A DNA stretch of 64,000 nucleotides from assembly GCA_028283825.1 (NCBI GenBank), contig JAPWJW010000001.1, positions 434,001 through 498,000 on the forward strand, written 5' to 3'. Under the pieces are notes generated by a model. That model searched no databases and was not told where the DNA came from. It saw only the letters and a program-made list of their open reading frames with translations. The DNA comes from Azospirillaceae bacterium (GTDB lineage Bacteria > Pseudomonadota > Alphaproteobacteria > Azospirillales > Azospirillaceae). This document shows positions 42,604 to 51,032 of this stretch, one piece after another (position 1 is the first letter of the stretch; each line of letters begins with the position of its first letter). The position numbers and the translations under genes are program-made.

Positions 42604-42706
42604 TCTGCTCCAAGCGACCCGGCGCCCACGGGGCATTTCAAGCGCGGGATTGTCGGTCGTGACCGTCGCAGCGCCATTTTCATGGCGGTTGGTTGGAGAC
42701 AAGAAG

Positions 42707-45661
42707 TTGAAGAAAATGACAAACCGGGGACGTTTGCTCACGTCGACCATCCTGCTCAGCACCCTGTCCGCCGGGCTCATAGCCGGACAGGCCGCGGCGC
42801 AAAGCGCCGACAGTAGCGATATGCAAGAAATCGTCGTCACAGGTTCACGCATCAAGCAGGCGGCGAACCTGACCAGCGACAGTCCGATCACCACGGTCGG
42901 CCAGAAGGAAATGCAGTTCCAGGGCACGACCAACGTCGAAACCCTGCTGAACAACCTGCCGGGCGTCACCGCCGACCAGACGCAAGGCGTATCCAACGGT
43001 GCCAGCGGCACCGCCACGATCAACCTGCGCAACCTGGGCGCCTCGCGCACCCTGGTGCTGATCGACGGCCGCCGCATGGTGGGCGGTGATCCCAGCTATC
43101 CCTACACCGACGTGAACTTCATCCCGGCGGCGCTGGTGGAAAGCGTGGACGTGGTGACGGGCGGCGCCTCCGCCGTCTACGGTTCCGACGCCGTGGCCGG
43201 TGTCGTGAACTTCAAGATGAAGCGCGATTTCGAAGGCGTGAAGGTCGACTACCAGCTGTCGGCCGCCCAGCACGACAACAACAACAAGGAAGCCGACACC
43301 GCGCTGAAGAACTTCGGCCTGTCCGTCCCGGGCAGCCAGTTCGACGGTTTCGTGCGCGACAGTTCCTTCATCATCGGCGCCAACGCCCCGAACAACAAGG
43401 GCAACGTCACCGCCTACGCCACGTACCGCTGGACGGAACCGGTGAAGCAGTCCAGCCGCGACTGGTCCGCCTGTTCCATGTCCGTGTCGGGCGACACCAA
43501 CGACACGCACGTCTGCCAGGGTTCCAGCAACAACCTGTACGGCGACTTCAAGACCAATGGCTCGGGCACCGGCTATGCGCTGAACCCCAACGGCACCTCC
43601 ACCTTCGTGCCGTACACCAACGCGCTGTCGTTCAACTACGGCCCGTACAACTACCTGCAGCGCCAGGACGAGCGCTACACCGGCGGCGCCTTCGCGCACT
43701 ATGAAATCAGCCCGGCGTTCGACGTCTACACCGATTTCATGTTCATGACCGACCACACCCGGGCGCAGATCGCCTCGTCGGCCATCTTCAATTCCGCGCT
43801 GTACAACATCAACTGCGACAATCCGCTGATGTCGGAGTCGGAAGCGTCGACGCTGTGCGGCGCCAACGCCGGCACCAGCGCCAACTGGTCGGGCACCATC
43901 GGCCTGCGCTTCGCCGGCGACGACAAGGCGCGTTACGACGACATCACCCACACCGACTACCGCTTCGTCATCGGCACCAAGGGCGACCTGGGCGGCGGCT
44001 GGAGCTACGACGTCTACGCCCAGCATTCCGAGACGCTGTACAGCGAGCATTACGAGAACGACGTCTCCATCTCCAAGGTCCAGAAGGCCCTGGACGTCGT
44101 GAACGTCAACGGTGTGGCCACCTGCCAGTCCGTCGTCGATGGTACCGACGCGAACTGCGTGCCGCTGAACATCTTCTCCACCAACGGCATCAGCCAGGCC
44201 GCCTGGAACTACATCAGCACGTCGTCCTTCAAGGAAGGCAGCGTCACCCAGGACGTGGTCAGTGGTTCCGTCACCGGCGACTTCGGCGAATTCGGCCTGC
44301 AAAGCCCGTTCGCCAAGAACCCCATCGCCATCGCCGTGGGCACGGAATACCGCAAGGAAAGCCTGAACCTGAAGGTGGACGAGGAAAATTCCTCGGGCGA
44401 CCTGGCCGGTTCCGGCGGCGCCACCGAGAACTCCTCCGGCGCCTATGACGTCAAGGAACTGTACGGCGAAATGCGCATCCCGCTGGTGCAGGGTGTGGAT
44501 TGGGTGAAGGACCTGTCGCTGGACACCGGCTACCGCTGGTCCGACTACAGCTCCTCCGGCAAGGTCGACAGCTGGAAGATCAGCCTGGACTACGCGCCCA
44601 TCAGCGACGTCAGCTTCCGCGGCGGCTTCAACCGCGCCGTCCGCGCGCCCAGCATCCTGGAACTGTACTCCACCCAGACCGTCGGCCTGACCTCGGCGTC
44701 GGATCCCTGCTCGGGCTCCAGCCCGTCGGCCACCCTGGCCCAGTGCTCCCGCACCGGCGTGACCGCCGCCCAGTACGGCACCATCGCCGAATGCACGTCC
44801 TCGCAGTGCAACGTCGAGACCGGCGGCAACACCGCGCTGAAGCCGGAAACCGCCGACACCTGGACCGTCGGCACCGTCATCACCCCGACCTTCCTGCGCA
44901 ACTTCTCCGCCACCATCGACTACTTCGACATCCGGGTGACCGACCTGATCGGCACGCTGTCGGCGTCGTCGGTGATGAGCCAGTGCCTGAACACCGGTGA
45001 CAGCTACTACTGCAGCCTGATCCATCGCGCCAGCAACGGCAGCCTGGCGCTGACCGGCGGCTATATCGTCGATACCGAGATGAACACCGGCTACCTGGAT
45101 GAGCAGGGTGTGGACTTCGGCATCAACTACATGCTGGACCTGGAAGACCTGAACATCCAGGACAAGGGTTCGGTGTCCTTCCAGTTCAACGGCACCTGGC
45201 TGGCCAACTACCTGATCCAGCAGCAGCCGGGCGAGCAGGCCTACAACTGTAAGGGCCTGTTCGGCGTGACCTGCGGCCAGCCCACCCCGATGTGGCGCCA
45301 CACCTTCCGCGTCACCTGGGAGACCCCGTGGAACTTCAACCTGTCGGGTAACTGGCGCTACATCAGCGGCGTGAAGCTGGACCAGAACACCGCCAACTCC
45401 ATCCTGGCCGGCGACTACGACAAGGCAGACGGCCGCATCAACTCCTACAGCTACTTCGACCTGGCCATGACCGCCAACGTCTACGACCACTACACGGTCC
45501 GGTTCGGCGTCAACAACCTGTTCGACAAGGACCCGCCCATCCTGGACAGCAACATCTACGGCGTGTCCGGCACCAGCAACTACGGCAACGGCAACACCTT
45601 CCCGGGTATCTACGACACCCTGGGCCGGACGTTCTTCCTGGGCGTCACCGCCGACTTCTGA
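42707..45661 (+). CDS. TonB-dependent outer-membrane receptor 4 (paralogue of receptor 2)
   Basis: 984 residues from a TTG start. GGAG sits 8 bases before TTG 42707, whereas the in-frame ATG 42716 has no ribosome site at proper distance. Signal peptide cleaved after QAAAQ; TonB box DMQEIVVTGSRIKQ; plug LLNNLPGVTADQTQGVSNGA, LRNLGASRTLVLIDGRRMVG and GGASAVYGSDAVAGVVNFKM; barrel end FLGVTADF. Matches receptor 2 along its whole length, including QYG-rich loops, LIHR(S/A)S and PIWRHK/PMWRHT phrases. Divergent from the TPR-hydroxylase. Substrate unknown. Confidence 0.92.
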   Translation: MKKMTNRGRLLTSTILLSTLSAGLIAGQAAAQSADSSDMQEIVVTGSRIKQAANLTSDSPITTVGQKEMQFQGTTNVETLLNNLPGVTADQTQGVSNGASGTATINLRNLGASRTLVLIDGRRMVGGDPSYPYTDVNFIPAALVESVDVVTGGASAVYGSDAVAGVVNFKMKRDFEGVKVDYQLSAAQHDNNNKEADTALKNFGLSVPGSQFDGFVRDSSFIIGANAPNNKGNVTAYATYRWTEPVKQSSRDWSACSMSVSGDTNDTHVCQGSSNNLYGDFKTNGSGTGYALNPNGTSTFVPYTNALSFNYGPYNYLQRQDERYTGGAFAHYEISPAFDVYTDFMFMTDHTRAQIASSAIFNSALYNINCDNPLMSESEASTLCGANAGTSANWSGTIGLRFAGDDKARYDDITHTDYRFVIGTKGDLGGGWSYDVYAQHSETLYSEHYENDVSISKVQKALDVVNVNGVATCQSVVDGTDANCVPLNIFSTNGISQAAWNYISTSSFKEGSVTQDVVSGSVTGDFGEFGLQSPFAKNPIAIAVGTEYRKESLNLKVDEENSSGDLAGSGGATENSSGAYDVKELYGEMRIPLVQGVDWVKDLSLDTGYRWSDYSSSGKVDSWKISLDYAPISDVSFRGGFNRAVRAPSILELYSTQTVGLTSASDPCSGSSPSATLAQCSRTGVTAAQYGTIAECTSSQCNVETGGNTALKPETADTWTVGTVITPTFLRNFSATIDYFDIRVTDLIGTLSASSVMSQCLNTGDSYYCSLIHRASNGSLALTGGYIVDTEMNTGYLDEQGVDFGINYMLDLEDLNIQDKGSVSFQFNGTWLANYLIQQQPGEQAYNCKGLFGVTCGQPTPMWRHTFRVTWETPWNFNLSGNWRYISGVKLDQNTANSILAGDYDKADGRINSYSYFDLAMTANVYDHYTVRFGVNNLFDKDPPILDSNIYGVSGTSNYGNGNTFPGIYDTLGRTFFLGVTADF

Positions 45662-45687
45662 CAGCGCATCCAAGTCAGTCTTCATGG

Positions 45688-45722
45688 AAACGGCGGGTCC
45701 CAGGGCCCGCCGTTTTCTTTTT
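45688..45722 (+). terminator. Terminator after TonB receptor 4
   Basis: AAACGGCGGGTCC-CAG-GGCCCGCCGTTTTCTTTTTGC, near copy of the terminator after receptor 2 with a shorter inner stem. Confidence 0.93.
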
Positions 45723-45800
45723 GCGGACTTTAAGGTTAGGATCCGGTCCGCGTCAGCCAAGGCCGGGGCACACCGGCCAATCGAGACGGGAGGACATCCC

Positions 45801-46814
45801 ATGAGCACCCCCATCAACCACCAGATCCGCCTGGCGGCGCGGCCCGTCGGCCTGCCCACGCCGGACGGCTGGCAGCACACGGAAGAACCGGCGGTCCTGC
45901 CCGCCGAGGGCGAGGTGCTGGTACAGACCCTGTACCTGTCCCTGGATCCGGCCATGCGCGGCTGGATGAACGAGGGCAAGTCCTACATCCCGCCCGTCGA
46001 GCTGGGTGCAGTGATGCGCGCGGGCGGCGTCGGCCGCGTGATCGCTTCGGCCAGTGCCGCCTTCAAGCCGGGCGACCATGTCAGCGGCGCCCTGGGCGTG
46101 CAGGAATACGCGACCCTGTCGGCCAAGGCCCTGACCCGGGTCGATCCGGACCTGGCCCCGCTGCCGGTGCACCTGGGCGCCCTGGGCATGCCGGGCATGA
46201 CCGCCTATTTCGGATTGCTGGACGTGGGCCAGCCCCAGCCCGGCGACACGGTGGTGGTGTCGGCCGCCACCGGGGCGGTGGGCGCCGTGGTCGGCCAGAT
46301 TGCCCGGATCAAGGGCTGCCGCACCGTGGCCATCGCCGGCGGCGCCGACAAATGCCGGTACGCCGTGGAAACGCTGGGTTACGACGCCGCCATCGACTAC
46401 AAGGCCGGCGACATCCGCCGGGAATTGCGCACCCACGCGCCCAAGGGCGTGGACGTCTATTTCGACAATGTCGGTGGGGACATCCTGGAGGCGGTGCTGG
46501 CGCAATTGGCGCGCAAGGCCCGCATCGTCATCTGCGGTGCTATTTCCCAGTACAACAACACGACGGCGATGAAGGGACCGGCCAATTACCTGTCGTTGCT
46601 GGTGAACCGCGCCCGCATGGAAGGCATGGTGGTGTTCGATTATGCCGACCGTTATCCGGTGGCGGTCGCGGACATCGCCGCCTGGATCAGGCAAGGCCAG
46701 CTGGTCACGCGTGAGGACGTGGCGGAGGGCGGCGTGGCCGCCTTCCATGACACGCTGCTGCGGCTGTTCAGCGGGGCCAACTTCGGCAAGCTGGTGCTGA
46801 AGGTCGCGGACTAA
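45801..46814 (+). CDS. NADP-dependent MDR-family oxidoreductase (CurA/YncB type)
   Basis: 337 residues. Zinc-free medium-chain reductase: LYLSLDPAMRGWMNEGKSYI, GMPGMTAYFGLLDVGQPQPG, the nucleotide-binding VVVSAATGAVGAVVGQIARI and VYFDNVGGDILEAVLAQLAR with ICGAISQYNN are typical of prostaglandin/leukotriene-B4-reductase-like and curcumin-reductase proteins that reduce alpha,beta-unsaturated ketones. GGGAGGA lies 6 bases before ATG 45801. It is convergent with a MarR regulator, which may control it, but nothing in the sequence proves that. Confidence 0.92.
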   Translation: MSTPINHQIRLAARPVGLPTPDGWQHTEEPAVLPAEGEVLVQTLYLSLDPAMRGWMNEGKSYIPPVELGAVMRAGGVGRVIASASAAFKPGDHVSGALGVQEYATLSAKALTRVDPDLAPLPVHLGALGMPGMTAYFGLLDVGQPQPGDTVVVSAATGAVGAVVGQIARIKGCRTVAIAGGADKCRYAVETLGYDAAIDYKAGDIRRELRTHAPKGVDVYFDNVGGDILEAVLAQLARKARIVICGAISQYNNTTAMKGPANYLSLLVNRARMEGMVVFDYADRYPVAVADIAAWIRQGQLVTREDVAEGGVAAFHDTLLRLFSGANFGKLVLKVAD

Positions 46815-46828
46815 GGGGAAGAAGCGCG

Positions 46829-46854
46829 CCCCGGCGGCCAGACGGCCGCCGGGG
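46829..46854. terminator. Bidirectional hairpin between convergent oxidoreductase and MarR genes
   Basis: CCCCGGCGGCC-AGAC-GGCCGCCGGGG, an 11-base perfect stem 14 bases after one stop and 16 from the other; no U-tract. Confidence 0.65.
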
Positions 46855-46870
46855 GTCGCGACTTAAAGGA

Positions 46871-47302
46871 TCAGGCCGAGGCCGACGCCCAGGAGGCGCC
46901 CGCGTTGGTCCGGCCGGACGCCGGCGCGGCATCGCGTTCATCGACGATGGGAACGGCCTGCACGATGATGGTGTTCAGGGTGCGGCACAAGGTGCGGCCC
47001 CGTTCCGTCAGGTGCAGGGTGCGGACCCGATTGTCGTGGTGCAGGGTGCGCGCCTCGACCAGATCGGAGGCGCGGTTGCCGAAGCCCGTGGAGAGGCGGG
47101 CGACGATACGCGACACCGTGTGCGGCTGGGCCCGCAACAGCATGCCCAGTTCGCGCAGGCTGATGCCCTCGTTCTCGCAGATGTAGAGGAAGCCGCAGGC
47201 CTCCAGCAGCGAAAACTGCTCATCCACCGACCGCATGGCCTCAAGGGCCGCCAGGGGGGCGCTACGCTGCCGGTGGCGGCCGTCGTTCTGATTAGCTGTC
47301 AT
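46871..47302 (-). CDS. MarR-family regulator
   Basis: 143 residues. The winged helix covers about residues 30-110: FLYICENEGISLRELGMLLR, PHTVSRIVARLSTGF and RTLHLTERGRTLCRTLN. The dimer helices are short, and the wing holds an unusual VEARTLHHDNRVRTLHL. Ligand and target are unknown. ATG 47302 has GGGGAA 11 bases upstream. It overlaps the end of a small upstream gene on the same strand by 11 bases, so translation may be coupled. Confidence 0.82.
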   Translation of the reverse strand: MTANQNDGRHRQRSAPLAALEAMRSVDEQFSLLEACGFLYICENEGISLRELGMLLRAQPHTVSRIVARLSTGFGNRASDLVEARTLHHDNRVRTLHLTERGRTLCRTLNTIIVQAVPIVDERDAAPASGRTNAGASWASASA

Positions 47303-47513
47303 ATTGATGCATGTTCCCCGTGTTGGAGGCTAGGCGCAGAGACGGTCGCACCTGCGAGGCTGCGCGCTGCTTAACCTGCGAGAACGTGAGGTTGGCTTGG
47401 GGGTACGTGGTCATGATCGGTTCGAACAGGCTGCGGATCGCCGCCTGATGATCCCCGGCCGCCACGAAATCCTCGGCCTCCACTTCAATGACGATGACGC
47501 TTTTGATCTTCAT
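47292..47513 (-). CDS. Small protein of unknown function overlapping the MarR gene
   Basis: 73 residues from ATG 47513: MKIKSVIVIEVEAEDFVAAG, DHQAAIRSLFEPIMTTYPQA, ending SNTGNMHQYDS. A GTG at 47531 preceded by GGAACC would add six residues. The first half alternates as a beta-alpha unit and looks like a folded, acidic small protein; no family is recognised. It ends 11 bases inside the MarR gene, an arrangement typical for co-translated partners. The codon pattern is consistent with a real gene, but support is modest. Confidence 0.5.
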   Translation of the reverse strand: MKIKSVIVIEVEAEDFVAAGDHQAAIRSLFEPIMTTYPQANLTFSQVKQRAASQVRPSLRLASNTGNMHQYDS

Positions 47514-48441
47514 TTCTGCCAATTCCACTTTTTTGGTTCCTTTGCCCCGGTCGGGTACCCCGTCCCGGCGACCCAAGGATCTGCCCGAATTCGCCATCCG
47601 CCCGACTGGCCCAGCTTTCCTGGCTCCCGGGGTGGGGTCATCACCCCGCCATGGTTGCCAAATCAACTTAGGCCATTCGTTAAAATGGCACCCATACGCG
47701 CTCGGGCCCAACACACCGATGCAAAAATGCAAACAACCTTAACGACTGCGACAAAAACGCGCTTGTCACAGGCGGCGCCCCTCGACACTTCGGTCGCCCC
47801 GCCGCCCAGGGCGACAGGAATAGGTGCGCTTTTGTCGGTTATACGGACGGGCGTGGGAAAGCTGTCGCTTGCAAGAACGATTAACGTGTCGATTTTGTCA
47901 GGCGCGGAAGGGAACCCCTCATCAGGGCGAGATCGGGGGCCCATCCAAAGGGCTGTTCCACCCCTCTATAACGGCCGTTCCTGGCGGCTGCCTGACAAAC
48001 CAAAGAAAGCGGGCGGAACATGCCGGGGCGCCAATCCCGGTGGGGATCTTCCCCTGCCCCCAACAGGGCCGGCGAATAACCGTCAGGCAGCCTAGCGCCC
48101 GGCCGTCACCAGCGCCAATCCCCTATTCCGCCTAGGAAATCGGGCTGCGGCAAAGAGACCGGGAACATTCCCATGCCACTGATTTTCGCCACCATCGGCC
48201 TTCCTGTCGCTGCCATCGGCGGCGGCTGTCGTCCGCCGGATGCGGGCATGGGTGGGCCGCCTGCGGGGACGCCCTGGCGACAGACAGGGATCTGTAGGGG
48301 ACGTTGAAGATGGGCGGGGGCAGCAAAGCAGCCATGCATCCGCATGGGAAAAGCGCGCGACGCCCACTGCGGGAAATGGGAAAGGGAAGGCGGCTCCGCA
48401 GCCCCTTGCCCCTTCTTCATGTGTGCTCTGCCTTGAAGCCT
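47514..48441. other. 928-base stretch without a recognisable gene
   Basis: Between the small gene upstream of MarR and the HD-GYP gene end. Open frames here have no ribosome site, no domain and Arg/Pro-rich out-of-phase composition. Base composition falls to near-average GC at 47680-47900. Small inverted repeats occur (GGGGT-CATC-ACCCC near 47634), none convincing as an RNA gene. Confidence 0.45.
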
Positions 48442-49407
48442 TCAGGAAACGACGCGGAAGCCGGGCCGCCGGGCGGGGCTTTCCCATTCCATCGCCATTT
48501 CCGCACCCTCATCCTCCTCCTCGACCTGCGTCAGGTTGCGGTCGCGGATGGCGACGAAGTCCTGGAGATTGGCCAGGAACAGGCGAACCAGCGCGGGGTC
48601 GAACTGCCGGCCGGCGCCGTCGTTCAGGTGATCCAGCACGCGGACCAGCGGCCAGGCTTCCTTGTAGGGCCGTACGGACATCAGGGCGTCGAACACATCG
48701 ACCAGGCAGACGATGCGGCCGGACACGGGAATGCTGTTGCCCTTGAGCGCGCGGGGATAACCCTCGCCGTCCCAGCGTTCGTGGTGGCTGAGCGCCACCT
48801 CCGCCGCCAGATCCAGCAGGGGCAGGCCGCTGCCCATCAGGATGCCGGCGCCGATGGTGGTATGGGTCCTCATCACATCCCATTCCTGCGCATCCAGGGG
48901 ACCAGGCTTCAGCAGGATGGCGTCAGGAATGCCGATCTTGCCCACGTCATGCAGGGGGGCCGCCAGCGCCAGCTGATCGGCGAAATCCTGGTCGGTGCCG
49001 GCCAGCAGGGCCAGGTGACGGGCCATCTGGCCCACGCGGTTGGTATGGCAGGCGGTCTCGTTATCGCGCATGGCGCTGGCGGTGCGCAGGCGCTGGATCA
49101 TCTGCGACTGCACCTGGTCCAGCCGGGCGTGCGCGTCGATCAACTGCACTTCGGAACGGCGGCGGCGCGCCACTTCGGTCGCCAGGATGCGGCTGAGCAC
49201 CGTCAGCCGGTCGCCCTTGCCCGCGACCGGAGCCTGGGCCGGGCGGCTGGTGCGGGCCAGCGCCCGACGGCGCAGAAGCAGGGCGACGAAGGCGGTGACG
49301 GCCAAGGTGGCGGTCAGCAGTGCCGGCATTGAAGCGCCCAACTGCCCCACCTGTTCCAGGGCCTCGCCCACCGGCGCCGCACCCGACAGCATCAAACCGA
49401 TATCCAT
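48442..49407 (-). CDS. HD-GYP domain phosphodiesterase with one membrane helix
   Basis: 321 residues. One membrane helix (about 31-47, LLTATLAVTAFVALLL), a short coiled coil (RRRRSEVQLIDAHARLDQVQ), then HD-GYP: ETACHTNRVGQMARHLALLA, HDVGKIGIPDAILLKPGPLD with His153-Asp154, HTTIGAGIL, SHHERWDGEGYPRALKGN and VFDALMSVRPYKEAW. All metal and GYP residues are present, so cyclic-di-GMP hydrolysis is expected, lowering c-di-GMP and favouring motility. ATG 49407 is set by GAGGAG 7 bases upstream. Divergent from the gene block leading into the flagellar genes. Confidence 0.9.
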   Translation of the reverse strand: MDIGLMLSGAAPVGEALEQVGQLGASMPALLTATLAVTAFVALLLRRRALARTSRPAQAPVAGKGDRLTVLSRILATEVARRRRSEVQLIDAHARLDQVQSQMIQRLRTASAMRDNETACHTNRVGQMARHLALLAGTDQDFADQLALAAPLHDVGKIGIPDAILLKPGPLDAQEWDVMRTHTTIGAGILMGSGLPLLDLAAEVALSHHERWDGEGYPRALKGNSIPVSGRIVCLVDVFDALMSVRPYKEAWPLVRVLDHLNDGAGRQFDPALVRLFLANLQDFVAIRDRNLTQVEEEDEGAEMAMEWESPARRPGFRVVS

Positions 49408-49670
49408 GAGCCCGCTCCTCAATCTTCGGTTCCAGTCTGCCGGCCTAGTCCTTAAGGCTTTGCTACCAGGCACGAAGACATATGCCGAAAGTCAGCCATC
49501 ACCCGTGGTAATCCTTAGGACTCAGGACGGCCCCTCAGGTTTTGTTTGCGGGTGCGGAAAACTTCGCCAGGATAAGGCCGGCCGCTTTTCATGGACCCGC
49601 CGGCCGGAGACTCCGGCCCTGGGGCGCAATTCCTTGACCATGGCCCGAACGTTCAGAGGAAGATCAAAAG

Positions 49671-50210
49671 ATGCAGCCCTACATGCCGTATCTTTTCATG
49701 GCCGCGGCACTGTTGATCATGGTGCGGCGCACCCGTGTCTGGCGCCGGGTGCGCCCCCCCTTCCTGGCCATCGTGCCGTTGCTGCTGCTGGCGCTGGTGA
49801 CCTTTTATGCCTGGGGTGCCGGGCATCTGGGACCGCACGTGACGCCACTGGGCTGGCTGGCCATCGCCGGCGGCCTGCTGGCGGGGGTGGGTTGCGGCGC
49901 CGTGATTGGCCGGCTGGTGCACCTGGCGCACGACCCCGACACCGGCCATGTCACCATGCGCCTGTCGCTGGTGGGCTTTGCCGTGCTGCTGGGATTGCTG
50001 GTCATCCGCCAGGCGGCGCGGCAGCTGGGCGTGGACCCCGCATCGACCGGCCCCGGCGCCGCCTTCAGCCTGATGTCCGACGTGCTGATCGCCGTGGCGC
50101 TGGGCACGGTGCTGAGCCGTCAATTCGTGTTGTGGCGCCGCTGGCGGGCGCTGGTCACCGCCCCTTCCCCCACCTCTGACACGGATACCGGCGACGCCGC
50201 CACCGCTTGA
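49671..50210 (+). CDS. Multi-pass membrane protein, CcdC/DUF1453-like
   Basis: 179 residues with about five hydrophobic helices. An Arg-rich first loop (VRRTRVWRRVRPP), RLVHLAHDPDTGHVTMRLS after the third helix, and LSRQFVLWRRWRALV near the end resemble the DUF1453/CcdC family, of unknown biochemical role. AGAGGAAG lies 8 bases before ATG 49671. It precedes the GloC-like gene by 77 bases on the same strand. Confidence 0.6.
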   Translation: MQPYMPYLFMAAALLIMVRRTRVWRRVRPPFLAIVPLLLLALVTFYAWGAGHLGPHVTPLGWLAIAGGLLAGVGCGAVIGRLVHLAHDPDTGHVTMRLSLVGFAVLLGLLVIRQAARQLGVDPASTGPGAAFSLMSDVLIAVALGTVLSRQFVLWRRWRALVTAPSPTSDTDTGDAATA

Positions 50211-50287
50211 GGTCCGCCAATCCTGGATCTGGACCCGCCGGCGGGGTATGACGGATTCAGATTCATCCCAGGACCCGGAGGCCACCC

Positions 50288-50992
50288 ATGCCGGACCAGA
50301 CCGTTCCCCCCGCAGCGGATCAAGCCGCCGGCACGCCGCCGCTGAAGGTGGCCATCCTGCCGGTGACGTCGTTCCAGCAGAATTGCTCCATCCTGTGGTG
50401 CACGGCCACCCGCCGCGCCGCCGTGGTGGACCCCGGCGACGGCGTCCAGCAGATCCAGGAATTCCTGGCGCGCCAGTCGCTGACGCTGGAACGCATCCTG
50501 GTCACCCATGGCCATGTCGACCATGCCGCCGCCGTCGCCGACCTGATGGCCAAGACCGGCGTGCCGGTGGAGGGACCGGAACAGGAGGACAAGTTCTGGA
50601 TCGACCGCCTGCCGGAAGACGGCGCCAAGTACGGCATGCTGCACGCCAAGTCCTTCACCCCCACCCGCTGGCTGAACGACGGCGACACGGTGACGGTGGG
50701 CGACCTGGTGCTGGACGTGCTGCATTGCCCGGGCCACACGCCCGGCCACGTCGTCTTCATCCACCAGCCGTCGCGCCTGGCCATCGTGGGCGACGTCATT
50801 TTCCAGGGGTCGATCGGCCGGACCGATTTTCCGCGCGGCGACCACGCCGCCCTGATCCGGTCCATCCGCGAAAAGCTGTTCCCCCTGGGCGACGACATCA
50901 CCTTCCTGCCCGGCCACGGCCAACCGTCCACCTTCGGGCAGGAACGGCGCAACAACCCCTTCGTCTCCGACCGCGCGGTGGCCCGGGGCTGA
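50288..50992 (+). CDS. gloC: GloC-like hydroxyacylglutathione hydrolase (MBL fold)
   Basis: 234 residues. The metallo-beta-lactamase motif THGHVDHA has His74, His76, Asp78 and His79; HCPGHTPGHVVF, IVGDVIFQGSIGRTDFPRG and FLPGHGQPSTFGQERRNNPF supply the remaining ligands and the type-II glyoxalase tail. This is the YcbL/GloC group, which hydrolyses S-lactoylglutathione from methylglyoxal detoxification. GGAGG lies 6 bases before ATG 50288. It is followed after 40 bases by the TPR-glycosyltransferase gene and may share a transcript with it. Confidence 0.88.
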   Translation: MPDQTVPPAADQAAGTPPLKVAILPVTSFQQNCSILWCTATRRAAVVDPGDGVQQIQEFLARQSLTLERILVTHGHVDHAAAVADLMAKTGVPVEGPEQEDKFWIDRLPEDGAKYGMLHAKSFTPTRWLNDGDTVTVGDLVLDVLHCPGHTPGHVVFIHQPSRLAIVGDVIFQGSIGRTDFPRGDHAALIRSIREKLFPLGDDITFLPGHGQPSTFGQERRNNPFVSDRAVARG

Positions 50993-51032
50993 CCGCCCCG
51001 CCCTGAACCCGTCCGGTCCGGAAGGAAACCCC

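Larger units (their letters stand above)
42290..42706. other. Shared AT-rich control region of hydroxylase and TonB receptor 4
   Basis: No gene inside. The part 42360-42600 is strongly AT-rich. It holds a perfect 19-base palindrome, a TGTCAC-N6-GTGACA inverted repeat, and the TTAAGTGT...TTGACG-N17-AAAAAC block in common with receptor 2. Confidence 0.6.

Noticed and set aside
47663-48487. Several open frames of 90-230 codons in the gap before the HD-GYP gene.
   Set aside because: No ribosome sites, unlikely amino-acid make-up and no domain on either strand.
49602-49618. GGCCGGAG-A-CTCCGGCC palindrome upstream of the CcdC-like gene as an operator.
   Set aside because: Short GC palindromes are expected by chance at this base composition and nothing else supports it.
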